64,000 bases of DNA from Actinomycetes bacterium (GTDB lineage: Bacteria; Actinomycetota; Acidimicrobiia; Acidimicrobiales; RAAP-2): positions 1 to 64,000 of the forward strand of contig JAJZDI010000009.1 in the NCBI GenBank assembly GCA_021806045.1, given 5' to 3'. A program made the position numbers and the translations under genes. The notes below the pieces were generated by a model. That model worked only from the letters and a program-made list of their open reading frames with translations. It was not told where the DNA came from and did no database searches. This document shows, one piece after another, positions 16,608 through 24,030 of this stretch. Within the stretch, counting starts at the first letter, position 1, and every line of letters starts with the position of its first letter.

Positions 16608-17737
16608 TCGCCGATTTCTACGAACTGCTCGGCGTCGATCGGAGTGCCACCGACGACGAGATCAAGCGCGCCTACCGCAAGCGCGCCCGTGAGCTACATC
16701 CCGACGCCAACGGCGGTGACGCCGAAGCCGAGGAGCGCTTCAAGGAGGTCAGCCTGGCCTACGAGGTCCTCCGCGACCCCGAACGACGTGCCCAGTACGA
16801 CCGCTACGGAGCGGAGGGCGTGTTCGGTTCCGGAGGCTTCGGCGGCGCCGGGGACATCTTCGGGGGCGGCCTGGGTGACCTCTTCGACGCCTTCTTCGGC
16901 GGCATGGGTGGCGGCATGGGCGGTATGGGCCACCGGCGGGGCGGGCCGGCACCCGGACCCGATGCCGAGCTCGCGCTGCGGCTCTCCTTCCGCGAGGCGG
17001 TGTTCGGCGCCCACCGGGAGGTGACTGTCGACACCCCGGTCCACTGCGACACCTGCGAAGGAACGGGAGCACGCCCGGGGACGTCGCCCACACGCTGCCC
17101 GGACTGCGGCGGCGCTGGAGAGATCCGCAGGGTCCGGCAGTCGATCCTGGGGCAGGTAGTGACCGCGGTGCCGTGCCCGCGGTGCCAGGGGACGGGCGAG
17201 GAGATCGCCACGCCCTGCGAGGAGTGCGGTGGTGCCGGGCGCAAGGCGGCTCGCCGGACCCTCACCGTCGACGTTCCCGCCGGCGTCGGGCACGGTGCCA
17301 CCCTTCGACTTGCCGGCCACGGCCCGGCCGGCTTCCGGGGCGGCCCGAACGGTGCGCTCTTCGTGCACCTGGCCGTCGACGACGACCCCGTGTTCGACCG
17401 CGACGGTGACGACCTCCATGCGAGCATCCACGTGGCCATGACCCAGGCGGCACTGGGTGCCACCGTCCTCTTCGAGACCCTGGACGATCCGGTGGAGCTG
17501 GTGGTCCCTCCGGGGACCCAGTCCGGTCACGTGATCCGGCTGAAGGCACTCGGCGTCCCCCACGTTCGGGGTCGCGGGCGCGGCGACCTGTTCGTCCACG
17601 TCGTCGTGGACACACCCGACGAGCTCGACGACGAGCAACGGCGGCTGCTGGCCGAACTGGCCGAGCTGCGCGGCGAGCAGGTCACGCCACCGGGGCACGA
17701 CGGGATCTTCTCCCGGATCCGCTCAGCCCTGTCGTGA
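16601..17737 (+). CDS. dnaJ: Chaperone protein DnaJ
   Basis: 378 residues, full type I DnaJ. J-domain 1-70 with HPD at 33-35, Gly/Phe-rich region with GGMGGGMGGMG, four zinc motifs (CDTCEGTG, CPDCGGAG, CPRCQGTG, CEECGGAG), then the two beta-barrel substrate domains and C-terminus. Stimulates DnaK ATPase and delivers unfolded proteins. GTG start five bases after AGAGG. This is the dnaJ2-type copy linked to hrcA; dnaK/grpE are not in the window. The stop overlaps rsmE (GTGA). Confidence 0.97.
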   Translation: MTVADFYELLGVDRSATDDEIKRAYRKRARELHPDANGGDAEAEERFKEVSLAYEVLRDPERRAQYDRYGAEGVFGSGGFGGAGDIFGGGLGDLFDAFFGGMGGGMGGMGHRRGGPAPGPDAELALRLSFREAVFGAHREVTVDTPVHCDTCEGTGARPGTSPTRCPDCGGAGEIRRVRQSILGQVVTAVPCPRCQGTGEEIATPCEECGGAGRKAARRTLTVDVPAGVGHGATLRLAGHGPAGFRGGPNGALFVHLAVDDDPVFDRDGDDLHASIHVAMTQAALGATVLFETLDDPVELVVPPGTQSGHVIRLKALGVPHVRGRGRGDLFVHVVVDTPDELDDEQRRLLAELAELRGEQVTPPGHDGIFSRIRSALS

Positions 17738-18459
17738 CGGGGTCGCTCCCGTCGACCGCACCGTCCTCGGTCGATGCCGCCGCTCAGGTGTTCGTGGACG
17801 ACCTGGCAGCCCCGATGGTCGGTGATGACGACGCCCACCATTTGGTCGATGTCCTCCGCCTACGTCCGGGTGAACCGGTGATCGCAGCTGATGGCCACGG
17901 AGCGTGGTGCCGGTGCCGTATCGCTGCGCGGGACCGGCGGGCTTCGGGTCTGCTCGAGGTCGACGGGCCCGTCGTCGTCTCGCCGCGGCCTGACCCTCCG
18001 GTCACCGTCGCCTTCGCCCCCGTGAAGGGCGATCGGCCCGAGTGGGTCGTCCAGAAGCTCACCGAGCTCGGGGTCGACACGATCCAGCCGTTGCGCACGC
18101 TGCGCTCCGTCGTCCGCTGGGACGGTGAGCGGCAGGCTCGCTCCATCGAGCGACTCCGCCGCGTCGCCCGTGAGGCGGCGTCGCAGTCGCGGCGGGCCTG
18201 GCTCCCGGTCGTGGCCGACGTCGTCGCCGTGCCGGAGCTCGGCGGTGCTGCTCTCGCCGAGCCGGGCGGGGGAGCGCTCACCCTGGCGCATCCGGTGGTC
18301 GCCATCGGCCCCGAGGGCGGTTGGGACCCGTCGGAGCTGGAGCAGGCCGCCGCCACGGTCGGACTGGGCGACACGGTCCTCCGGGCCGAGACGGCGGCGG
18401 TCACGGCCGGCGCTCTACTCTGCGGGCTGCGGGCCGGCACGGTTCGACCCGCGATCTGA
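17734..18459 (+). CDS. rsmE: 16S rRNA (uracil-1498-N3)-methyltransferase RsmE
   Basis: 241 residues of the SPOUT family. N-terminal PUA-like part (HHLVDVLRLRPGEPV), then FAPVKGDRPEWVVQKLTELG, REAASQSRR and the knotted SAM site with AIGPEGGWDPSELEQAA and LGDTVLRAETA. Methylates U1498 of 16S rRNA. GTG start overlaps the dnaJ stop, matching the common hrcA-dnaJ-rsmE order. Confidence 0.95.
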   Translation: MTGSLPSTAPSSVDAAAQVFVDDLAAPMVGDDDAHHLVDVLRLRPGEPVIAADGHGAWCRCRIAARDRRASGLLEVDGPVVVSPRPDPPVTVAFAPVKGDRPEWVVQKLTELGVDTIQPLRTLRSVVRWDGERQARSIERLRRVAREAASQSRRAWLPVVADVVAVPELGGAALAEPGGGALTLAHPVVAIGPEGGWDPSELEQAAATVGLGDTVLRAETAAVTAGALLCGLRAGTVRPAI

Positions 18460-18484
18460 ACGAGCCCGGGCGGGCGCAGGCATC

Positions 18485-18529
18485 GGCCAGCGCGAGGCGT
18501 GGTCGGGCGGCCAGCGCGAGGCGTGGTCG
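18485..18529 (+). repeat. Two-copy 24-bp-period repeat after rsmE
   Basis: GGCCAGCGCGAGGCGTGGTCG occurs twice with a 24-bp period, 25 bases past the rsmE stop. Confidence 0.88.
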
Positions 18530-18566
18530 CCACCTCCGCCCGTACTGATCCCTGTCGCGGAATGCC

Positions 18567-18644
18567 CTTGCACTACCACGCTCCGTGGGCAAGACTCTGT
18601 TGCAGAGGGATGGTCCACGTCGAGCGGAAGGGCCGGTACGGCCC
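18567..18644 (+). promoter_or_regulatory. Structured region before the BldD-like gene
   Basis: Three successive hairpins: a two-part stem CTTGC/CCACG...CGTGG/GCAAG (18567-18593), CTCTG-TTG-CAGAG (18595-18607) and GGGCC-GGTAC-GGCCC (18630-18644). They could form the rsmE terminator or a structured 5' leader of the downstream regulator gene. No riboswitch class is recognised. Confidence 0.35.
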
Positions 18645-18721
18645 GGACGTAAGCGACATGGACGATTGTCCCTATGGACGTCCCGGGATCCGGGGCGATG
18701 GCAGGTGACTCAGGGGTGAAC

Positions 18722-19324
18722 ATGTCGGTGGTGGAGAAGCGCGCCGAATATGTCGATTCGGCGGAAGACGACGAACGAGAAGAGGCGGCGCGCATCGCCT
18801 ACGCACGCGCCGTCGGCAGTCGGCTCCGGGCGATGCGCAAGCAGATGCGCCTGTCGCTGCAGGCGGTCGAAGCCATGTCCGACCAGGAGTTCAAGGCGTC
18901 GGTGCTCGGTGCATACGAGCGTGGTGAGCGGGCCATCTCGGTGCCGCGCCTCCAGCGCCTGGCCAAGCTCTACGACGTGCCGGTGGATCAACTGCTGCCA
19001 CCCGACGGCGACACCGACACCCGATGGGGCAATTCGTCTCGACAGGCGGAAACGGCCCCGCTGGCAGCCCGGCGGAGCCCGCAGAGCCGGGACGGCAACG
19101 AGAAGGTCACCATCGACCTCACCAAGCTGCACACCGTGAGCGGACCGGAGCGTGACCTGCTGCGCCGGTTCCTCAGCATGATCCAGGTGCACCGGCAGGA
19201 TTTCAACGGCCGGATGATCACCATCCGGTCCGAGGACGTCCGGGCCATCGCCTGCCTGTTCGGGGTCACCCCCGACACCATGGGCAAGCGGCTCGATGAG
19301 CTCGGCCTGTTGGTCAATCCCTGA
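18722..19324 (+). CDS. BldD-like HTH regulator with c-di-GMP signature
   Basis: 200 residues. N-terminal HTH_3 domain about 31-93 (GSRLRAMRKQMRLSLQAVE, YERGERAISVPRLQRLAKLY). After a polar linker, the C-terminal domain (about 127-200) carries R158-Q-D160, eight residues, R169-S-E-D172, matching the RxD-X8-RxxD c-di-GMP-binding signature of Streptomyces BldD (RGD-X8-RQDD). BldD is a master repressor of development whose dimerisation is driven by tetrameric c-di-GMP. ATG 18722 is preferred because AGGGGTGA precedes it; ATG 18674 is possible. A BldC-like gene follows. Conservation of function is inference. Confidence 0.82.
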   Translation: MSVVEKRAEYVDSAEDDEREEAARIAYARAVGSRLRAMRKQMRLSLQAVEAMSDQEFKASVLGAYERGERAISVPRLQRLAKLYDVPVDQLLPPDGDTDTRWGNSSRQAETAPLAARRSPQSRDGNEKVTIDLTKLHTVSGPERDLLRRFLSMIQVHRQDFNGRMITIRSEDVRAIACLFGVTPDTMGKRLDELGLLVNP

Positions 19325-19444
19325 TCAGGCTGCATCCAGGGCGGGCACTATCGAGGGCACGCCCGGTCGGGGAGCCGGACGCCGGCCTCCCAGCGTCGCC
19401 CCCGGCAGCCGCGATTGGGCCGGTCAGGAGGCGGGGAGCCCGTG

Positions 19445-19477
19445 TTGACACGTGTTCGCATTGTTTGGCTGTATAAC
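19445..19477 (+). promoter_or_regulatory. Promoter of the BldC-like gene, leaderless
   Basis: TATAAC (19472-19477) is the best -10 box in the area and puts the transcription start at 19484-19485, directly at the GTG/ATG start of the next gene. TTGACA lies 21 bases upstream, longer than a normal spacer, and merges into the palindrome ACACGTGT (19448-19455), a candidate operator. Confidence 0.55.
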
Positions 19478-19487
19478 AGTGTCCGTG

Positions 19488-19769
19488 ATGACTGAGCCGA
19501 TCGAATGGCTGAGCACGAAGGAGGCGTCCGAGCGCCTGGGCGTCACGCTGCGCAGCCTCTACCGGTTCATCGACGAGGGCGACCTGGTCGCCTACCGGTT
19601 CGGGCGGGTGATCCGACTGCAGCGGACCGACGTCGATCGCTTCATCGAATCGAGCCGGATCGCCCCCGGCACCCTCGAGCACCTCTATCCCGACATGCGC
19701 CGCTCACGGGGCGAGGCCCGACAGACCGGTCAGGCCGCGGGCGCGTCCGACGACGCGTCGGGGACGTGA
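19488..19769 (+). CDS. Small BldC/excisionase-type MerR-like DNA-binding protein
   Basis: 93 residues. One winged-helix domain of the excisionase/BldC type: WLSTKEASERLGVTLRSLYRFIDEG, then LVAYRFGRVIRLQRTDVDRFIES. The C-terminus is polar. Such proteins bind direct repeats in promoters; in streptomycetes BldC controls entry into development. The gene sits after a BldD-like regulator and before HIT/phoH. No Shine-Dalgarno sequence is visible. The -10 box TATAAC indicates a leaderless mRNA starting at the in-frame GTG (19485) or ATG (19488). The stop overlaps the HIT gene. Confidence 0.8.
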   Translation: MTEPIEWLSTKEASERLGVTLRSLYRFIDEGDLVAYRFGRVIRLQRTDVDRFIESSRIAPGTLEHLYPDMRRSRGEARQTGQAAGASDDASGT

Positions 19770-20125
19770 CGGGCGTGGCCGACTGCCTCTTCTGCGGGAT
19801 CGTCGCCGGCGACGTGCCCGCTGACCTCGTCTTCGAGTCCGAACGGGTGATCGGGTTCCGCGACATCAATCCGATGGCCCCGGTCCACGTGCTCGTCGTG
19901 CCCCGCCGTCACATCGTGAACGCCTCCGAGGTGACCGCCGAGCACGCCGACGACGTCGCCGCCCTCTTCGAGGCCGCTCGGGCCGTCGCCGAGGCCGAGG
20001 GTATCGCCGCACCCGAGCGGGGCTACCGGCTCGTGATGAACGTCGGGGCGGATGCCACCAATACCGTTCCGCACCTGCACGTCCACGTGATCGGCGGGCG
20101 TTCGATGACGTGGCCACCCGGATGA
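19766..20125 (+). CDS. HIT-family nucleotide hydrolase
   Basis: 119 residues. Zn-type N-terminus DCLFCGIVAGDVPADLVFES, PMAPVHVLVVPRRHI, and the histidine triad HLHVHVIGG near the C-terminus. Hydrolyses adenosine phosphoramidate-type or dinucleoside substrates (HINT branch). GTG start overlaps the BldC-like stop. Precedes phoH, a common neighbourhood. Confidence 0.93.
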   Translation: MTGVADCLFCGIVAGDVPADLVFESERVIGFRDINPMAPVHVLVVPRRHIVNASEVTAEHADDVAALFEAARAVAEAEGIAAPERGYRLVMNVGADATNTVPHLHVHVIGGRSMTWPPG

Positions 20126-20156
20126 CGGCGCCACGGCGTCCGGTGGTCGAGGTCCG

Positions 20157-21173
20157 GTGACCGGGAGCGTCACGGGCAGCGCTGACGTGTCATCCGTCAA
20201 GATCCTCGTACCCGGGAACCACCTCATGGCCAGCCTGCTCGGGCATCGGGACGAGCTCCTGCGCATCATCGAGAGCGCCTTCGGTGGCGCCCGCATCGTC
20301 GTCCGAGGCAACGAGATCTCGATCGACGGCGACGAGGCCGAACGCGTCGGGCAGCTCTTCGAGGAGCTCGTACTCCTGCTCGAGTCTGGCCAGGGACTCG
20401 ACTCGACCCAGGTGGGACGGACCATCGACATGGTCAAGGAGGATGTGCGCCCGTCCGAAGTCCTCACCACCGAGGTGGTGCGGTCGGCCCGGGGCAAGAC
20501 CATCCGGCCGAAGACGGCGGGCCAGAAGCGCTACACGGACGCCATCGCCGGCAACATCATCACGTTCGGCGTGGGGCCCGCCGGCACGGGAAAGTCGTAC
20601 CTGGCCGTCGCTCTCGCCGTCCAGGCCCTGCAGGCCCACGAGGTCAACCGGATCATCCTCACCAGGCCGGCGGTCGAGGCCGGGGAGCGCCTGGGGTTCC
20701 TTCCCGGCGATCTGATGGCGAAGGTCGATCCCTACCTGCGCCCGCTCTACGACGCCCTGTACGACATCCTCGAGCCGGAGGGAGCCCAGCGTCTGCTCGA
20801 CCGGGGGGCGGTGGAGGTGGCGCCGCTCGCCTTCATGCGTGGGCGGACCCTGAACTCGAGCTTCATCATCCTGGACGAGGCCCAGAACACCACGCCCGAG
20901 CAGATGAAGATGTTTCTGACGCGGATCGGCTTCGGTTCCAAGGCGGTGGTCACGGGCGATGTGACCCAGGTCGACGTACCCGGTGGGCGTTCCGGCCTCA
21001 CCGGGCTCGAGGACCTGCTCGCCGGCATCGAGGGACTGGAATTCGTGCACCTCGACCGCCGGGACGTCGTGCGCCACCGGATCGTCGCCGACATCGTCGA
21101 CGCCTACCAGCGAGGGCCCGGGAGCGGTGGCCAGCCCAGCGGACAGCCCAGCGGATCGGGGGCCGGCCATTGA
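20157..21173 (+). CDS. phoH: PhoH-like ATPase
   Basis: 338 residues. Walker A GPAGTGKS at 140-147, [19 protein letters not shown], Walker [18 protein letters not shown] and VTGDVTQVD. PhoH proteins are RNA-associated ATPases; next to ybeY they are linked to rRNA maturation and RNA turnover. The GTG start is one of two 12-bp units encoding VTGS-VTGS. C-terminus has [10 protein letters not shown] from a 12-bp repeat. A TTGA overlap couples it to ybeY. Confidence 0.95.
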   Translation: MTGSVTGSADVSSVKILVPGNHLMASLLGHRDELLRIIESAFGGARIVVRGNEISIDGDEAERVGQLFEELVLLLESGQGLDSTQVGRTIDMVKEDVRPSEVLTTEVVRSARGKTIRPKTAGQKRYTDAIAGNIITFGVGPAGTGKSYLAVALAVQALQAHEVNRIILTRPAVEAGERLGFLPGDLMAKVDPYLRPLYDALYDILEPEGAQRLLDRGAVEVAPLAFMRGRTLNSSFIILDEAQNTTPEQMKMFLTRIGFGSKAVVTGDVTQVDVPGGRSGLTGLEDLLAGIEGLEFVHLDRRDVVRHRIVADIVDAYQRGPGSGGQPSGQPSGSGAGH

Positions 21174-21679
21174 CGATCGACGTGCACGTGGCCGACGAGC
21201 AGTCCGACCACCCCGTGGACCTCGAGCGGTGGTCCGAGCTCACCAGGTCCGTCTTCATCGCGGAGGGTGTGACCGGTGACGCAGAGGTGTCGCTGCTCTT
21301 CGTCGACGAGCCCACCATCGCTTCGCTGAACGAACGCTTCCTGGGTAAGGAGGGACCCACCGACGTGCTGTCCTTCCCCATCGAGGACGAGGTACCCGTG
21401 TCGGGGCGCGCTCCCGACGTCGGCGGGACCGGGCCCGGGTCGATGGAGGGGACGGGTGAACCCGTCTTCCTCCTCGGCGATCTGGTGATCTGCCCGGCGG
21501 TCGCCGCTCGTCACGCGGTGGAGCGCCACGTCGTTTTCGACGACGAGATCGCCCTACTCATCGTGCACGGCGCCCTGCACCTGCTGGGGATGGACCACGA
21601 GATCGATGCGGAAGCGGAGCAGATGGAGCGGCGGGAGCGGGAGCTGCTCGAGCGGTTCCATCGACGCCGGGTCGGGTGA
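21170..21679 (+). CDS. ybeY: Endoribonuclease YbeY
   Basis: 169 residues. Zinc/metal site HGALHLLGMDH (H-x3-H-x5-H type), LGKEGPTDVLSFP in the N-terminal half and the LGDLVICP strand. Processes 16S rRNA 3' end and takes part in ribosome quality control. Starts at TTG overlapping the phoH stop; the preceding bases offer no ATG. A Gly-rich insertion (GRAPDVGGTGPGSMEGTGEP) makes it a little longer than usual. Confidence 0.94.
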   Translation: MTIDVHVADEQSDHPVDLERWSELTRSVFIAEGVTGDAEVSLLFVDEPTIASLNERFLGKEGPTDVLSFPIEDEVPVSGRAPDVGGTGPGSMEGTGEPVFLLGDLVICPAVAARHAVERHVVFDDEIALLIVHGALHLLGMDHEIDAEAEQMERRERELLERFHRRRVG

Positions 21680-21700
21680 TCCACTCGATGGCGACCTCCG

Positions 21701-23155
21701 ATGCCTGACGGCCTCCTCCCCGGTTGGATCGGTCCCCTGGTGGGGGCAACCTTCGCCGGAGTGGACTGGGCGCTGATCGCTGCGATCGTCGTGCTGCTGG
21801 GCGCATCCGCACTGCTGGCGGTGGCGGAGACCGGCCTCGTGCGCATGACGAAGGCCAAGGCCCTCGCCCTCAGCGACGATGGGCGACGGGGGGCGCGCAT
21901 CCTGCTGCGCCTGGTCGAGCACCCCCAGCAGTTCCTCAATCCGGTGATCCTCCTCGTCCTGGTGTGCCAACTGGTCGTGGCCACGTTGGTGGGCATCTTG
22001 GCGGCACACTGGTTCGGCGCATGGGGCGTGACCGTGGCGACGATCGCCGAGATCATCGTCATCTTCGTCCTCGGCGAGGCCGTTCCGAAGAACTGGGCCG
22101 TGAGGAACCCGGAGCGTGCAGCGCTCTTCACCGCTCCGTTCGTGTCGGCCATCGTCGGCTTCTGGCCCGTCCGGCTGGTGTCGGGCGCCCTGATCGGCCT
22201 GGCCAACACCATGCTCGGCACGCGGGGCATGGCCCGCGGGCCGGACGTCTCCGAGTCGGAGCTCCTCGCTCTGGCCGATGTCGCGATGGAGGAGGAGGTG
22301 ATCGAGACGGAGGAGCGAGCCCTCATCCACTCGATCATCGAATTCGGCGACACCATCGTGCGGGAGGTGATGGTCCCGAGAACGGGGATGGTGACCGTCG
22401 ACGCGAACGAGACGGTCTCGTCGGCGCTCGACGAGGCCATGACGGCGGGCTTCAGCCGGATCCCCGTGGTCGACAACCACATCGACGACGTCGTCGGGAT
22501 CGCCTACGCAAAGGACCTCATCCAGATGGTGCGATCGGGCGGCGGCGGCCAGCCGGTGGGCGAGCACGCCCGGCGCGCCCACTTCGTTCCCGAGACGAAG
22601 CGGGTCTCGGCGCTGATGCGTGAGATGCAGGCCGAGACGTTCCACCTCGCCATCGTGATCGACGAGTATGGGGGAACAGCGGGGCTGGTCACGCTGGAGG
22701 ACCTGATCGAGGAACTGGTGGGCGAAATCGTCGACGAGTTCGACGTGGAAGAGCCGCCCGTCGTCCGCATGCCGTCGGGCGAGGCCAGGGTGAGCGGTCG
22801 GATGGTCGTCTCCGAGGTCAACGAGCGCCTGGGAACGGACCTACCGACGGGGGCGTGGGACACCGTCGGCGGTCTGATGTTCGATGTGCTCGGCAGGATC
22901 CCCGAGGCGGGTGAGGCGGTCGACGTCGCAGGGAGCCGCCTGGTCGCCGACCGGGTGCGAGGGCGACGGATCGAACGGGTGCGGGTCCGCCCACAGGCTG
23001 CGAGCACCGGCAGTGCACCCGGCAGTGCACCCGGCAGTGCACCCGGCAGTGCATCCGGCAGTGCATCCGGCAGTGCATCCGGCAGCGTCGATGCGTCACG
23101 CAGTGCCGAGAACGGACGCACGGCTCGACCGCCGCAAGGACAGGGCGGCACGTGA
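21701..23155 (+). CDS. CNNM/CorC (hemolysin)-family membrane protein
   Basis: 484 residues. N-terminal DUF21 membrane domain (about 20-190: four hydrophobic segments, LLAVAETGLVRMTKAKA), then two CBS domains (REVMVPRTGMVTVDANETV; FHLAIVIDEYGGTAGLVTLEDLIEELVGEI) and a CorC_HlyC domain (about 350-430). Family members affect Mg2+/Co2+ efflux. The last 40 residues are GSAP/GSAS repeats from a 12-bp tandem array. Sits between ybeY and era as in many actinobacteria; GTGA overlap with era. Confidence 0.93.
   Translation: MPDGLLPGWIGPLVGATFAGVDWALIAAIVVLLGASALLAVAETGLVRMTKAKALALSDDGRRGARILLRLVEHPQQFLNPVILLVLVCQLVVATLVGILAAHWFGAWGVTVATIAEIIVIFVLGEAVPKNWAVRNPERAALFTAPFVSAIVGFWPVRLVSGALIGLANTMLGTRGMARGPDVSESELLALADVAMEEEVIETEERALIHSIIEFGDTIVREVMVPRTGMVTVDANETVSSALDEAMTAGFSRIPVVDNHIDDVVGIAYAKDLIQMVRSGGGGQPVGEHARRAHFVPETKRVSALMREMQAETFHLAIVIDEYGGTAGLVTLEDLIEELVGEIVDEFDVEEPPVVRMPSGEARVSGRMVVSEVNERLGTDLPTGAWDTVGGLMFDVLGRIPEAGEAVDVAGSRLVADRVRGRRIERVRVRPQAASTGSAPGSAPGSAPGSASGSASGSASGSVDASRSAENGRTARPPQGQGGT
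23007..23078 (+). repeat. Six-copy 12-bp tandem repeat in the CNNM tail
   Basis: Three copies of CCGGCAGTGCAC followed by three of CCGGCAGTGCAT and one diverged unit. The first three encode GSAP and the last three GSAS; the two sub-families differ by one base, as expected from stepwise slippage. Confidence 0.96.
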
Positions 23156-24030
23156 ACGAGCTCCGTTCGGGATTCGTCTCGGTCATCGGTCGTCCCAACG
23201 TCGGCAAGTCGACGCTGGTGAACCGGATCATCGGCACGAAGGTGTCGATCGCCTCCCCCCGCCCAAATACCACCCGGTCCCAGGTGCGTGGTGTGCTCAA
23301 CCGGCCCGACGCACAGGTGGTGTTCGTCGACACGCCGGGGCTGCACCGCCCCCGGACCCCGCTCGGCGAGCGCTTGAACGACGCCGCCCAGTCGTCGCTC
23401 GAGGACGTCGACGTCATCGTGGTGGTGGTCGACGCGACGGCGCCGGTGGGGAAGGGCGACCGGATGGTGGTCGAGAACGCCCTGTCCCGGCGTGCTGGGC
23501 CGGCGATCCTCGTCGCCGTGAACAAGGTCGACCTGGCGCCACGCCGTGACGTGCTCGAGCGCCTGGCCGAGGTGTCGGCGGTGGCGGGAGCGACCCCGGG
23601 GGTCGAGGTGGAGTACTTCCCCGTGTCCTCGACGACGGGGGAAGGGGTGGACGCCCTGGTCGCTGCGGTGGTCGCCGCGCTGCCGCCCGGCCCCCGCTAC
23701 TACCCGGAAGACATGGTCTCCGACGTGCCGGAGGCGTTCTGGGTGGCGGACCTCGTGCGTGAGCAGCTACTGGCAAGGGTCAAGGACGAGGTCCCACACA
23801 GCATCGCCTGCAGGGTGACCGAGTGGGAGTGGCCGCGGGTCCGGTGCGAGATCCTGGTCGAGCGAGACTCGCAGAAGGGCATCGTCATCGGGCGAGGCGG
23901 CGAGACGCTGAAGCAGGTCGGTTCCGCCGTGCGAGCCCAGATGGCGCCCGGCGCCTACCTCGAGCTCTTTGTGCGGGTCGAGAAGCGGTGGCAGTACCGC
24001 GACGACGCCCTCGATCGCCTGGGGCTCTAG
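23152..24030 (+). CDS. era: GTPase Era
   Basis: 292 residues. G1 GRPNVGKST, G2 region with NTTRSQVRG, G3 DTPGLH, G4 NKVD, and the C-terminal KH domain with GIVIGRGGETLKQVGSAVR. Binds 16S rRNA near its 3' end, in functional agreement with neighbouring ybeY. GTG start overlaps the CNNM stop. Its end overlaps the stop of the convergent DUF222-HNH gene by four bases. Confidence 0.97.
   Translation: MNELRSGFVSVIGRPNVGKSTLVNRIIGTKVSIASPRPNTTRSQVRGVLNRPDAQVVFVDTPGLHRPRTPLGERLNDAAQSSLEDVDVIVVVVDATAPVGKGDRMVVENALSRRAGPAILVAVNKVDLAPRRDVLERLAEVSAVAGATPGVEVEYFPVSSTTGEGVDALVAAVVAALPPGPRYYPEDMVSDVPEAFWVADLVREQLLARVKDEVPHSIACRVTEWEWPRVRCEILVERDSQKGIVIGRGGETLKQVGSAVRAQMAPGAYLELFVRVEKRWQYRDDALDRLGL

Noticed and set aside
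18562-18708. A 48-codon upstream ORF before the BldD-like gene
   Set aside because: It crosses the hairpin cluster, shows no coding bias or Shine-Dalgarno sequence and no conserved feature, so the structured-leader interpretation was kept instead.
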